A stretch of 26,334 nt of DNA, from the NCBI GenBank assembly GCA_023433945.1, contig JAEYTP010000032.1, positions 1 to 26,334 of the forward strand. Direction: 5' to 3'. The DNA comes from Bacillota bacterium. GTDB taxonomy: Bacteria > Bacillota > Clostridia > Acetivibrionales > DSM-1351. The notes beneath the pieces were generated by a model that worked only from the letters and a program-made list of their open reading frames with translations, was not told the origin of the DNA and did no database searches. Below are positions 1 to 8,651 of the stretch, piece by piece; positions within the stretch are counted from its first letter, which is position 1, and each line of letters opens with the position of its first letter. The position numbers and the translations under genes were made by a program.

Positions 1-2
1 AC

Positions 3-2072
3 AACTATAGTTGCAGGCATGGTATGGGGTATACAGTACTGAGCGGAGAGTATAATGGAGTAGCCAGTGACGTTACATATTTTGTACCCGATGACAAGAA
101 CTTTGAAGTATGGCTTGTAAAGGTAAAAAATCATAGGAATACTAGTCAAAATCTTCAGGTGTTTGCATATGCTGAGTTTTGCTTTTGGCAGGCAATTATG
201 GATCAGCAGAACGTAGACTGGGTACAGCAGATAAATCAAGGAAGATACGAGGACGGAATAATCACTTGGTACCCTCATTACATAAACGATAATGCGACCT
301 TCTTTGCTACCGGTGAAGAGGTTAGCAGCTTTGACACAAACCTCGAAGCATTTATAGGTAAATACCGTTCAGAGAGCAATCCTCTCGCGGTTGAGCAAGG
401 TGCATGCAGCAACTCAATATCATATAGAATGAACGGAGTAGGTGCTTTCTGTATTGATATTGACTTACAAGCTCAGGAAGAGAAGGAAATAGTATTTGTA
501 TTGGGCTTTGCTGAAGAGCGAGCTAAAATAAGAGAGGAAATCCAGGATTATTTGACTGTTGAACAAGCTCATCAGGCTCTCAAAAGATTAAATAACTACT
601 GGAATAGCTATGTTGGTAAACTAAAGGTTGTTACACCTGATGAGGATATGGATCTCTTTGTTAATGTGTGGAATCAGTACCAATGCAAAACTACTTTTAA
701 CTGGTCTCGATTTGTTTCATTATATCAATTGGGACTTGGCAGAGGAATGGGCATTAGAGATAGCGCTCAAGATACTCTTGGTGTAATGCATACAATTCCA
801 GAGGAAGCAAAGGAGCTTATAATTAAGCTGCTGAAGTGCCAATATACTGATGGACGATCCTACCACCTGTTCTTCCCACTAACAGGTGAAGGCGGAGAAG
901 GTGATGCTCCAATTAAAAAATATGACTGGTACTCCGATGACCATTTGTGTCTTATTCTTGCAGTAAATGCGTATGTCAAGGAAACAGGCGATTTTGCATT
1001 TTTAGATGAAAGCATAATGTATAATGATAAGAAAACGTCAGCTACAGTGATGGAGCACCTTGATATGGCACTTGAGTTTACCAATAACCATAGAGGTCCA
1101 AACAACATTGCGCTTGCTGGTCGTGCCGATTGGAATGATACATTAAACCTTGATACCGGTAAAGGAATAGCAGAGAGCGTATTTACCGCAATGCTGTACT
1201 GTAGAGCTGCAATGGAGATGACAGAGCTATGTAGTTATTTAGGAAAAGGTGCATTGAAGGATAAATACACTTCCATGTTTGAGGACATGAAGAATGCTAT
1301 AAATGCAAGCAGCTGGGACGGAGAATGGTATAAGAGAGCCTTTGATGACAATGGGCAGCCATTAGGCTCAAAGGAAAATGAGTTTGGCAAGATATTTATA
1401 AACTCTCAATCATGGGCTATTCTCGGCGGTGTTGCAGATAAAGAGAAGTCAGAGAAATGTCTTGAATCAGTTGAAAAGTACTTAAACTCAAAGCACGGAA
1501 TTGTAACAATGTATCCTGCCTATAACAAGTATGATGACACAAAGGGCGGTGTTACAACATATTATCCCGGTGCAAAGGAAAACGGCGGTATATTCCTGCA
1601 TACCAACCCTTGGATGATGATTGCAGAAATTATGATGGGCAATGGAGAAAAGGGATATCAGTATTACAAGCAAACTCTGCCTGCAAACAGAAATGATGAT
1701 GCCGAGCTTTATGAGGTAGAACCATATGTTTACTGCCAGAATATATTAGGTAAAGAGCATCCTCACTTTGGAACAGGACGTAATTCATGGCTTTCGGGTA
1801 CAGCCGCATGGAATATGGTGGCTTCAAGTCAATATATCCTTGGTATCAGACCAGGGTATGACAGCTTGATAGTTGAACCTTGTATTCCTGCCCAATGGAA
1901 TGGCTTTAAGGCTATGAGAGAGTTCAGAGGAGCAATATATAATATTGAAGTTCAAAATCCAAACAGGGTTAATTGCGGGATATCCAAGATTATTGTGGAT
2001 GGAGTAGAACAAGAAAAGATTACTGTTTTTGAAGCAGGCACAACTCATAATGTTGTAGTTGTTATGAAATAG
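3..2072 (+). CDS. GH94 cellobiose phosphorylase, 5'-truncated by the window edge
   Basis: Cytosolic glycoside phosphorylase of family GH94, most likely converting cellobiose and phosphate to glucose 1-phosphate and glucose. The reading frame is open to the window edge: codons 3-23 read NYSCRHG ahead of the Met at 24, so that Met is internal and the N-terminus lies outside. About 689 residues are present; cellobiose phosphorylases are about 810 long, so roughly 120 are missing, whereas a cellodextrin phosphorylase (about 980) would lack far more. Counting from the Met at 24, visible landmarks are the GIRDSAQD segment (residues 243-250), the DWND motif (369-372) whose last Asp is the general acid in this family, and KENGGIF (518-524) in the sugar/phosphate site. 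No terminator is obvious after the stop. Cellobiose specificity is inferred from length and motifs; another disaccharide phosphorylase of GH94 is possible. Confidence 0.85.
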   Translation, partial: NYSCRHGMGYTVLSGEYNGVASDVTYFVPDDKNFEVWLVKVKNHRNTSQNLQVFAYAEFCFWQAIMDQQNVDWVQQINQGRYEDGIITWYPHYINDNATFFATGEEVSSFDTNLEAFIGKYRSESNPLAVEQGACSNSISYRMNGVGAFCIDIDLQAQEEKEIVFVLGFAEERAKIREEIQDYLTVEQAHQALKRLNNYWNSYVGKLKVVTPDEDMDLFVNVWNQYQCKTTFNWSRFVSLYQLGLGRGMGIRDSAQDTLGVMHTIPEEAKELIIKLLKCQYTDGRSYHLFFPLTGEGGEGDAPIKKYDWYSDDHLCLILAVNAYVKETGDFAFLDESIMYNDKKTSATVMEHLDMALEFTNNHRGPNNIALAGRADWNDTLNLDTGKGIAESVFTAMLYCRAAMEMTELCSYLGKGALKDKYTSMFEDMKNAINASSWDGEWYKRAFDDNGQPLGSKENEFGKIFINSQSWAILGGVADKEKSEKCLESVEKYLNSKHGIVTMYPAYNKYDDTKGGVTTYYPGAKENGGIFLHTNPWMMIAEIMMGNGEKGYQYYKQTLPANRNDDAELYEVEPYVYCQNILGKEHPHFGTGRNSWLSGTAAWNMVASSQYILGIRPGYDSLIVEPCIPAQWNGFKAMREFRGAIYNIEVQNPNRVNCGISKIIVDGVEQEKITVFEAGTTHNVVVVMK

Positions 2073-2190
2073 GAAATATAGAAGGGCACAAGATATGATT
2101 ATTTATAAGGTAAATACATTATATGCGGGTAAAGTTAGAAAGCTTTAAAACTTATGGTTCATAGATACAAATGCTTTATCAAATTAATGC

Positions 2191-2219
2191 TTGGAAAAAA
2201 TGCATGGTTGTGCTATAAT
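2191..2219 (+). promoter_or_regulatory. sigma-A promoter of the pheST T-box operon
   Basis: TTGGAA (2191-2196), 17-nt spacer, TATAAT (2214-2219), with a TG one base upstream of the -10 (extended -10). Transcription would begin near 2226, shortly ahead of the T-box stem I. Confidence 0.75.
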
Positions 2220-2225
2220 GTGTTA

Positions 2226-2551
2226 AAAATATTTATAACAAAACATAAATGCAATGACGGAGAAAAGTAATCACTGTTTGTTGTTTCAGAGAGAAGGTAT
2301 CAGCGGCTGAAAGTACCTTTATTAATAACTTTGATGAAGTTCGCTCCATGAGCAGTATCCTGAACTTTATATGCCCTCACAGGGCAGATGTAGGTGATAC
2401 CGGTTAAAACCGTTATATTTTTAAGTGCTTAAGTTAGATGTATAGATTAAGCCATTAGGCTTTATTGGATTTTACATTTATCTTTGAGAAACTGGGTGGT
2501 ACCACGGAGAAATGCCTTCGTCCCTTTTTGGGATGGAGGCTTTATTTTTTT
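2226..2551 (+). promoter_or_regulatory. T-box riboswitch, tRNA-Phe specific, controlling pheST
   Basis: The leader shows the usual T-box parts in order. Stem I begins with ATGACGGAGAAAAGTA near 2254; the AGAGAG element is at 2288-2293; the apical GGCTGAAAG loop at 2305-2313 is closed by AAGGTA/TACCTT. The candidate specifier codon TTC (Phe) is at 2340-2342, followed by a purine and GCTCC. The T-box core GGGTGGTACCACGG is at 2494-2507, with TGGT (2497-2500) complementary to an ACCA tRNA 3' end. An antiterminator helix ACGGAG (2504-2509) with CTTCGT (2516-2521) competes with the terminator. Uncharged tRNA-Phe should allow read-through into pheS. The position and specifier agree with the downstream genes. 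Confidence 0.93.
2514..2551 (+). terminator. T-box intrinsic terminator
   Basis: An 11-bp stem, GCCTTCGTCCC (2514-2524) with GGGATGGAGGC (2530-2540), including two G-U pairs, followed by a T-rich run to 2551. Its 5' arm contains the antiterminator partner CTTCGT, so the two folds exclude each other. Confidence 0.9.
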
Positions 2552-2564
2552 GTTTTAAAGTATT

Positions 2565-2650
2565 AACTAAACACAATGGCGGTTTTACTACACATTATGT
2601 GGTTTTATCTAAAATTATGATGGTTCTAACTAAAAACAAAGATATGGTTT
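2565..2650 (+). repeat. degenerate tandem repeat, four units of 20-23 nt
   Basis: Between the T-box terminator and pheS lie four related units: 2565-2586, 2587-2606, 2607-2627 and 2628-2650. Each begins roughly (A)ACTAAA, has an AT-rich middle with ATG or ATGTG, and ends in GGTTTT or a close variant. No coding potential is evident. Similar short degenerate arrays occur in other spacers of this window. Confidence 0.6.
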
Positions 2651-2679
2651 ATTAATTAATATGAAAGGAGTTTTTAATA

Positions 2680-3708
2680 GTGATTGAGAAAATTCAGGTA
2701 TTAAGACAGGATGCCCTTAATAAAATCAAAGAAGCTAAGACCTCTGCTGAAGTTGAAGACTTAAGAGTAAAGCTGCTTGGCAAAAAGGGTGAATTGACAG
2801 AGATGCTCAAAGACCTTAAAAATATGGATATTGAGCAAAGGAAGGTATTTGGTCAGGAGGCCAATACACTCAAAAATGAGCTGACTGAAGCTCTTGAAGC
2901 AAAATTCAAGGAGATAAGCGACAGTGATGTAAAGAGTAAAATAAAAGGTTCAGGGTTCGATATATCACTGCCTGGTACACAATATCAGCTTGGTTCCTTG
3001 CACCCTGTTACAATAGTACAAAAGGAGATTGAGAGGATATTTACAGGAATGGGCTTTAACATTGTTGACGGTCCAGAGGCTGAAGAGGACTTCTACAACT
3101 TTGAAGCACTCAATATTCCTGCACACCACCCTGCTAGAGATATGCAGGATACCTACTGGCTTGAGAATGGCTCACTGCTTAGAACTCATACTTCACCTTG
3201 TCAGGTAAGAGCTATGCTTAAGTACGGAGCGCCTCTTAAGGTTATTGCCCCAGGCAGATGCTTCAGAAATGAAAGCACCGACGCATCACATGAGAATACA
3301 TTCTTCCAGCTAGAAGGAATGATGATAGATAAGAACGTATCCATTGCAAACCTTATATACGTAATGAAGCTTTTGCTTTCAGAGGTATTTAACAGAGATG
3401 TTAAGATTCGTCTTAGACCAGGCTTCTTCCCATTCGTTGAACCAGGTTTTGAGCTTGACCTCAACTGCATGATTTGCGGCGGTAAGGGATGTCCAACTTG
3501 TAAGCATTCAGGCTGGATAGAATTGTTACCTTGTGGTATGGTGCATCCTAATGTATTACGCTATGGAGGCATTGACCCAGAAGAATATACTGGCTTTGCG
3601 TTTGGACTTGGCTTAACAAGACTTGCAATGATGAAATACGGAATAAGCGATATTCGTGTGCTTAACTCTGGAGATTTAAGAGCTATGCAGCAATTTAAAG
3701 TGAGATAG
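2680..3708 (+). CDS. pheS: phenylalanyl-tRNA synthetase alpha subunit
   Basis: Catalytic alpha subunit of the class II (alpha-beta)2 phenylalanyl-tRNA synthetase, charging tRNA-Phe in the cytosol. The 342 residues match the usual length. The N-terminal 85 residues form the helical tRNA-contacting arm. Class II motif 2 is seen around RCFRNESTDASHENTF (193-208) and motif 3 as FGLGLTRLAM (308-317). A CxxC-x4-CxxC cluster (C263, C266, C271, C274), common in bacterial PheS, lies between them. The GTG start is chosen because AAAGGAG (2664-2670) sits 9 nt upstream and the frame then matches the family N-terminus. It is controlled by the T-box and followed 13 nt later by pheT. Confidence 0.97.
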   Translation: MIEKIQVLRQDALNKIKEAKTSAEVEDLRVKLLGKKGELTEMLKDLKNMDIEQRKVFGQEANTLKNELTEALEAKFKEISDSDVKSKIKGSGFDISLPGTQYQLGSLHPVTIVQKEIERIFTGMGFNIVDGPEAEEDFYNFEALNIPAHHPARDMQDTYWLENGSLLRTHTSPCQVRAMLKYGAPLKVIAPGRCFRNESTDASHENTFFQLEGMMIDKNVSIANLIYVMKLLLSEVFNRDVKIRLRPGFFPFVEPGFELDLNCMICGGKGCPTCKHSGWIELLPCGMVHPNVLRYGGIDPEEYTGFAFGLGLTRLAMMKYGISDIRVLNSGDLRAMQQFKVR

Positions 3709-3721
3709 GAGGGGAATAAAA

Positions 3722-6097
3722 TTGAAAATATCATTAAATTGGATAAAAGATTTCGTTGACTTGGACGGAATTGATGTAAAAGAGCTGTGGTATAGGTTCA
3801 CAATGGCAACAGCTGAAGTTGAAGAAGTTGAATTTGTTGGCCAGGATATAAAAGATGTAGTGGTTGCAAAGGTTATGAGCGTTGTTCCTCATCCTGAATC
3901 CAAGAAGCTCAAGATTTGTCAGGTTGATTCCGGCGAAGGTGTAATACAAATTGTATGCGGTGCCCCAAATGTTGTTGAAGGAATAAAGGTTCCACTTGCA
4001 AAATTAGGTGGAAGTGTCAAGGGAATGCAAATGAAAAAGGTTAAGCTAGTTGGAGTTGAGAGCTTTGGTATGCTTTGCTCTGCCTCAGAATTAGGAATAA
4101 GTGATGACCACAGCGGACTTCTTATATTAGATGATAAGTATGAAATTGGTACAGATATAAAAGAAATATATCCTATTGAGGATGTCATTATTGAGATTGA
4201 CAACAAATCCCTTACAAATAGGCCTGATTTGTGGGGCCATTACGGTATAGCAAGAGAGGTTGCTGCTATATATGGAAGGAAGCTAAAGCCTATTGAAATG
4301 GATTCCCTAGAAGGCTCAGAAAAACTACCACCTGTGAGCGTTGTAGTTGAAGATACTGAGAAATGTCTGAGGTATTCATCTATTAAACTGGATGGACTAA
4401 AGGACCTCAAAACTTCAAAAGAGATGCAGACCAGATTGTTCTACTGCGGAATGAGATCGATTTCTCCATTGGTTGACCTTACAAATTATCTCATGCTCGA
4501 AATGGGGCAGCCAATGCACGCTTTCGATTCAAGAGAGGTGGATGAAATAGTTGTCAGGTCTACAAAAGAGCCAACTATGTTCAAAACCCTTGACTCCACT
4601 GAAAGGAAACTGCCTGAAGATGTATTGCTCATTTGCAACAAGGAAAAGCCTGTTGCAATTGCAGGAATAATGGGTGGAGAAAACTCAGAAGTTCAAGAAG
4701 ATACAACATCTATACTGCTTGAGTCTGCAACCTTTGAGGGTTCATCTACAAGAAAGAGCTCTACAAAGATTGGCCTGCGTACTGAAGCAAGTGCTCGTTA
4801 TGAAAAGATGCTAGACCCTAACATTACAGTTGATGCTATAAAGAGGTTTATAAAGCTTTTGAAGGATATGCAACCAGATATCAGGTATTCTTCAGCACTG
4901 GCAGATGTATACAGCAAGAAGCTTGGGCCAATTGATATCACTATTACAAAGCCTTATATTGATAAATATATTGGAAACCTGCTCACAAAGGAAAGAATGC
5001 TTGAAATCCTCAAGTCTCTGGAATTCCAGGTTGAAGCAGACGGAGATACCTTCCACATTAAGGTGCCAACCTTTAGAGCAACAAAAGATGTTACTATGAA
5101 GGTTGATATTATCGAGGAAATAACCAGAATATACGGATATGACAATATTGAGCCACAAACACTGGATATTGCGCTTACTCCTTTGCAGTACAATGAGGAC
5201 AGATTGCTGGATCATAAGATTAAGGAACTCTTGTCCGAGCGCTTTGGTGCTAGCGAGGTAAACAGCTATATTTGGTATGATAGCACCTTCAATGCGAAGA
5301 ATGGTATCGTAGCAGAGTCAAATGTTAAGGTGTTAAATCCTCAGGCACAGGATGCAAATACCTTGAGAGACAGTATGGTACCTGCAATGCTTGCTTTTGC
5401 TGAGAGGAATGATAAATCCTTTGATGAATTCTCCTTATTTGAAATAGGTAGTGTATTCAAGGCTACAAGTAAAAAGGAAAAGTGTGAGCAGCACAAGAAT
5501 ATTACTTTCCTTATGGCTAGTAAGGTAAAGAGCGAGGATGAACTGTTTTATAATGTTAAGGGTGTCGCTACATTCCTAGCACTAAACCTCAAGAATATAC
5601 AGCTCCAATACAGAGAATGCTCAAATGATTTTAGTTGGACACATCCTGTTAAATCGGTGGATATACTATATAATGACGAAGTTCTTGGTTATATTACTGT
5701 TGTTCACCCTAAGATTAAGGCTAACATTGGCAAAAAGCTTAATATTGCTGTTATGGAGATTAACAGAGAGCTTCTGCAGAAGATTGATTTTACAGCTGTA
5801 AAATACAAGGAGCCATCAAAATTCCCAGAGGTAATACTTGATTTTAGCTTCTTGGTTGATGTAAATACGGGCTATGATTCAATAATGTCGGATATTGAAC
5901 AGTTTAAATCATCTCTGTTACTAAGCAGTGATTTTGTTACAATTTATACTGGTAAGGGGTTGCCTGAGGGTAAAAAGAGTATGACCTTCAGATTTGTTAT
6001 TGGTTCAAAGGAAAAGACCTTATCAAGTGAGGACATAAATTCATTCTCAAACAGCATTATTGAGTTTATGAACTCCAAGGGATACTCATTAAGATAA
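3722..6097 (+). CDS. pheT: phenylalanyl-tRNA synthetase beta subunit
   Basis: Beta subunit of phenylalanyl-tRNA synthetase, 791 residues, the usual full length. Domains in order are an EMAP-II-like tRNA-binding domain (about 40-155, with VVAKVMSVVPHPESKKLKIC), the B3/B4 editing region (about 210-390), B5 (about 405-475), the catalytic-like core, and a C-terminal ferredoxin-fold anticodon-binding domain (about 695-791, beginning KYKEPSKFPEV). The start is TTG at 3722: AGGAGGGG (3707-3714) overlaps the pheS stop and lies 7 nt upstream, and the residues that follow, KISLNWIKDFVD, are the family N-terminus. The gene shares the T-box with pheS and ends at the terminator at 6124. Confidence 0.97.
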   Translation: MKISLNWIKDFVDLDGIDVKELWYRFTMATAEVEEVEFVGQDIKDVVVAKVMSVVPHPESKKLKICQVDSGEGVIQIVCGAPNVVEGIKVPLAKLGGSVKGMQMKKVKLVGVESFGMLCSASELGISDDHSGLLILDDKYEIGTDIKEIYPIEDVIIEIDNKSLTNRPDLWGHYGIAREVAAIYGRKLKPIEMDSLEGSEKLPPVSVVVEDTEKCLRYSSIKLDGLKDLKTSKEMQTRLFYCGMRSISPLVDLTNYLMLEMGQPMHAFDSREVDEIVVRSTKEPTMFKTLDSTERKLPEDVLLICNKEKPVAIAGIMGGENSEVQEDTTSILLESATFEGSSTRKSSTKIGLRTEASARYEKMLDPNITVDAIKRFIKLLKDMQPDIRYSSALADVYSKKLGPIDITITKPYIDKYIGNLLTKERMLEILKSLEFQVEADGDTFHIKVPTFRATKDVTMKVDIIEEITRIYGYDNIEPQTLDIALTPLQYNEDRLLDHKIKELLSERFGASEVNSYIWYDSTFNAKNGIVAESNVKVLNPQAQDANTLRDSMVPAMLAFAERNDKSFDEFSLFEIGSVFKATSKKEKCEQHKNITFLMASKVKSEDELFYNVKGVATFLALNLKNIQLQYRECSNDFSWTHPVKSVDILYNDEVLGYITVVHPKIKANIGKKLNIAVMEINRELLQKIDFTAVKYKEPSKFPEVILDFSFLVDVNTGYDSIMSDIEQFKSSLLLSSDFVTIYTGKGLPEGKKSMTFRFVIGSKEKTLSSEDINSFSNSIIEFMNSKGYSLR

Positions 6098-6123
6098 ATA
6101 TATTAGAGAATATTTAGATTTAT

Positions 6124-6161
6124 AAAAAAGTGTATTTCTATACTGGAATGCACTTTTTTTT
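6124..6161 (+). terminator. terminator of pheST
   Basis: AAAAAAGTGTATTTC pairs with GGAATGCACTTTTTT, with G-U pairs, around a short loop, and is followed by a T run. It lies 26 nt after the pheT stop. Confidence 0.85.
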
Positions 6162-6264
6162 AAATCAGTACAATAAAGCGACACTATACAACAAACTTTT
6201 ACGAAAATAGGGTGTATAATATAAAAGTGAGTTATATATACTCAAAGGAAGGAGAATAAAGTCA

Positions 6265-8157
6265 ATGTTGGTTCGAACTATTATAGAAAAATGTGAGGGA
6301 TGCAATAAGTGTATCCATGTATGTCCTGTAAAAAATGCAAACCATGCAAAGTTAGTTGATGGACATAATAAAATAGAGGTAGACGAGACATCTTGTATTA
6401 CTTGTGGAAGGTGTATTACCGAATGTGATCATGGAGCAAGAACGTTTGATGATGATACTGAAGCCTTTTTTAAGGATTTAAATAATGGCAAGGAGATATC
6501 GGTCTTAGTGGCTCCCGCTTTTAAGACTAACTATACGAACTATAGAAAAATACTTGGATTTCTTGTTTCAAAAGGTGTTAAGCTCTGTTATGATGTTTCT
6601 CTGGGGGCGGATATAACTACCTGGGCGTATATTAGAGCAATGGAAAAATATAATCTCAAAAGTATTGTTGCGCAGCCATGTCCCTCTATAGTTAATTACA
6701 TAGAAAAATTTCATCATGAATTATTACCAGCATTAGCACCTATTCATAGCCCTATGCTTTGTACAGCGATTTACGTAAACAAATATTTAAAAAACTCTAA
6801 TAAATTGGCTTTTATTTCTCCCTGTATTGCTAAAAAGACAGAAATAGATTCTAAGGAGACAAATGGATATATCAGTTATAACATTACGTTCAAGAATCTA
6901 TTTGAATACATAGAAGAAAATAATATAAACATTACTAAATACGAAGATGGGGATTTTGCTGTAGATCCATTCACACTCGGTGAGATATATTGTTTGCCGG
7001 GAGGACTAAAGGAGAATGTGCTTCACTACAATGAGAATGCCTGGGTAAAGCAGATAGAAGGTACAGAAAATGCATACGAATACTTAAATGAATATTCTAA
7101 TAGATATAAGGCCAATAAACCTTTACCTGATATACTGGATATTCTTAGTTGCCCTCATGGATGCAACGTAGGAAGCGGTGTCTGTGGCAATGTAGAACAA
7201 ACAGATATAGAGATAGCCACCAATAAAATTAAATTGAAGAAGCGTGGAAAATATCATAACAAGCCTAAAAAGCTTATGTCCTATTTTGACAAAATTCTAA
7301 ATCTTGGTGATTTTGAGAGAAAGTATACAGAAGAACACCTAGCTACCACGAAAATTCCTAACAATATGGAACTCGATGAGATATACAATAGTCTTCTTAA
7401 GCATAACGACGCATCCAGAAATAGAAATTGTAAAGCTTGTGGATATAGCTACTGTGAGGATATGGCCACAGCTATATACAATGGCTACAACTATGTAGGA
7501 AATTGTATGGATTACAATGTTTCTGTTTCTTCTATGACAAAAGAAGTAGAATCAAAAAATGAAGAGATAACTATTATGCTCGAGAAGGTTAATGATTTAA
7601 ATAAACGTAAAGATGTTAAATACTCTTTGCTTTCAGACCGATTAAAGGAAATTTCTATTGCTATTGAGGAGATGTCTCAGGCAACAAACGAGAACGCATT
7701 GAGTGTTGGCAATATCAGTGGTGATTCTACTACGTTACTTGATATTGCGGCACAACTTAATGATAAAATTAACATTATGAGAAATAGTCTAGAGAAATTT
7801 TCAAAGGTAACTAATGAGATCGTTGGAATATCTGAGCAAACCAATCTTCTTGCTCTGAACGCCGCTATAGAAGCTGCCCGTGCAGGTGAGGCAGGTAAAG
7901 GCTTCTCGGTAGTTGCCGACGAGGTGAGAAAGCTTGCTGATCAATCTAGATTAGCTGCTAATAGTACTAAGTCTGACCAAGGTGAAATAGCATTTATTAT
8001 GGATGATATTATTAATTTTGCAAAGCAGTTAAACGTTAGAGCTACACGAGTAAATGCTAATATTGGAAACATTTCGGCGGCCTTTGAAGAGACTGCCGCA
8101 AAGAATGAAGAAATACTCGCAACAACCGAAATAATTCTTGAAGAGCAAAAGCAGTAG
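6265..8157 (+). CDS. soluble [FeFe]-hydrogenase-domain chemoreceptor (putative redox or H2 sensor)
   Basis: A 630-residue protein without membrane segments. The N-terminus holds two [4Fe-4S] ferredoxin motifs (Cys 10, 13, 16, 20 and 44, 47, 50, 54). Residues about 75-310 are an iron-hydrogenase large-subunit domain with H-cluster ligands in place: C139 in QPCPS (L1), C187 in SPCIAKK (L2), and C296 and C300 in SCPHGC (L3). The residue before C139, usually the proton-transfer Cys in catalytic enzymes, is Pro. A further Fe-S motif follows (C389, C392, C397, C414; PF04060-like). Residues about 425-630 are a coiled coil with a chemoreceptor hairpin tip (EQTNLLALNAAIEAARAGE, 524-542). There is no HAMP domain. 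The start is set by GGAG (6251-6254) 10 nt upstream. The gene appears monocistronic. Known relatives are called sensory hydrogenases; signalling to CheA is inferred and the ligand is unknown. Confidence 0.88.
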   Translation: MLVRTIIEKCEGCNKCIHVCPVKNANHAKLVDGHNKIEVDETSCITCGRCITECDHGARTFDDDTEAFFKDLNNGKEISVLVAPAFKTNYTNYRKILGFLVSKGVKLCYDVSLGADITTWAYIRAMEKYNLKSIVAQPCPSIVNYIEKFHHELLPALAPIHSPMLCTAIYVNKYLKNSNKLAFISPCIAKKTEIDSKETNGYISYNITFKNLFEYIEENNINITKYEDGDFAVDPFTLGEIYCLPGGLKENVLHYNENAWVKQIEGTENAYEYLNEYSNRYKANKPLPDILDILSCPHGCNVGSGVCGNVEQTDIEIATNKIKLKKRGKYHNKPKKLMSYFDKILNLGDFERKYTEEHLATTKIPNNMELDEIYNSLLKHNDASRNRNCKACGYSYCEDMATAIYNGYNYVGNCMDYNVSVSSMTKEVESKNEEITIMLEKVNDLNKRKDVKYSLLSDRLKEISIAIEEMSQATNENALSVGNISGDSTTLLDIAAQLNDKINIMRNSLEKFSKVTNEIVGISEQTNLLALNAAIEAARAGEAGKGFSVVADEVRKLADQSRLAANSTKSDQGEIAFIMDDIINFAKQLNVRATRVNANIGNISAAFEETAAKNEEILATTEIILEEQKQ

Positions 8158-8162
8158 TATTT

Positions 8163-8190
8163 AAAAGGGGCCAAATGGCCCCTTTTTTTT
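8163..8190 (+). terminator. terminator, probably bidirectional
   Basis: AAAAGGGGCC...GGCCCCTTTT, a strong GC stem flanked by A and T runs, lies between the end of the chemoreceptor gene and the end of the convergent spore protein gene. It can serve both strands. Confidence 0.9.
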
Positions 8191-8195
8191 AATAA

Positions 8196-8417
8196 CTATT
8201 TGATTTGGTTCTCGTACATCTCAACCATTCTTTTTACCATTTGGCCGCCGATAGGTCCACCCTCTGAACCATTCTGTTTACTTGTGAGGTCTCCCTTGTA
8301 GTGGTCATTGTTTTCCTTGCAGTATTGCAATCTTCCTATCTCTTCAGCACATTTAAGTTTGAATTGTGTTAGTGCTTCTCTACTATCTGAAACAAGGGGT
8401 GTTTTTGGTCTTGACAT
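8196..8417 (-). CDS. alpha/beta-type small acid-soluble spore protein
   Basis: A small DNA-binding protein of the alpha/beta SASP family, which coats and protects DNA in the dormant spore and is degraded at germination. The 73 residues include EALTQFKLKCAEEIG, holding the likely GPR protease cleavage region (AEE/IG), and the conserved C-terminal block with KQNGSEGG and GGQMVKRMVEMYE. The region between them is slightly longer than in Bacillus SspA-type proteins. An in-frame Met lies seven codons upstream, but AGGAG 8 nt ahead of the Met at 8417 makes that the start. A forespore-specific promoter is expected; I could not fix one with confidence. It is monocistronic and convergent with the preceding gene. 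Confidence 0.9.
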   Translation of the reverse strand: MSRPKTPLVSDSREALTQFKLKCAEEIGRLQYCKENNDHYKGDLTSKQNGSEGGPIGGQMVKRMVEMYENQIK

Positions 8418-8575
8418 ATTATCGTCTCCTATTCTCATTATAATAGTTACTTGTTCATTTAACTCAATATTATTGTTTACAAAAAAGTAATTTTCTTTCG
8501 TAGCAATATTTGATGATTTTGGTTTTTTCAGATGAGAAAAATGGGAAAATAAAACTTTTATTTGTAATATTCAAA

Positions 8576-8584
8576 TGGTATACT
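8576..8584 (+). promoter_or_regulatory. extended -10 promoter of pgi
   Basis: TGGTATACT (extended -10, 8576-8584) lies 68 nt upstream of the pgi start. The -35 position (8556-8561) reads only TTTTAT, a weak match. Confidence 0.5.
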
Positions 8585-8651
8585 ATATTATTGTAGAAAT
8601 ATTAACAAAGCAAAAGTTATTATGACATTATTGAAAGGACAGGGTATTGAT

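Noticed and set aside
4892..5215. Reading frames of about 107 and 79 codons opposite pheT
   Set aside because: They are shadows of the conserved pheT coding sequence, with no ribosome binding site and no recognisable protein features.
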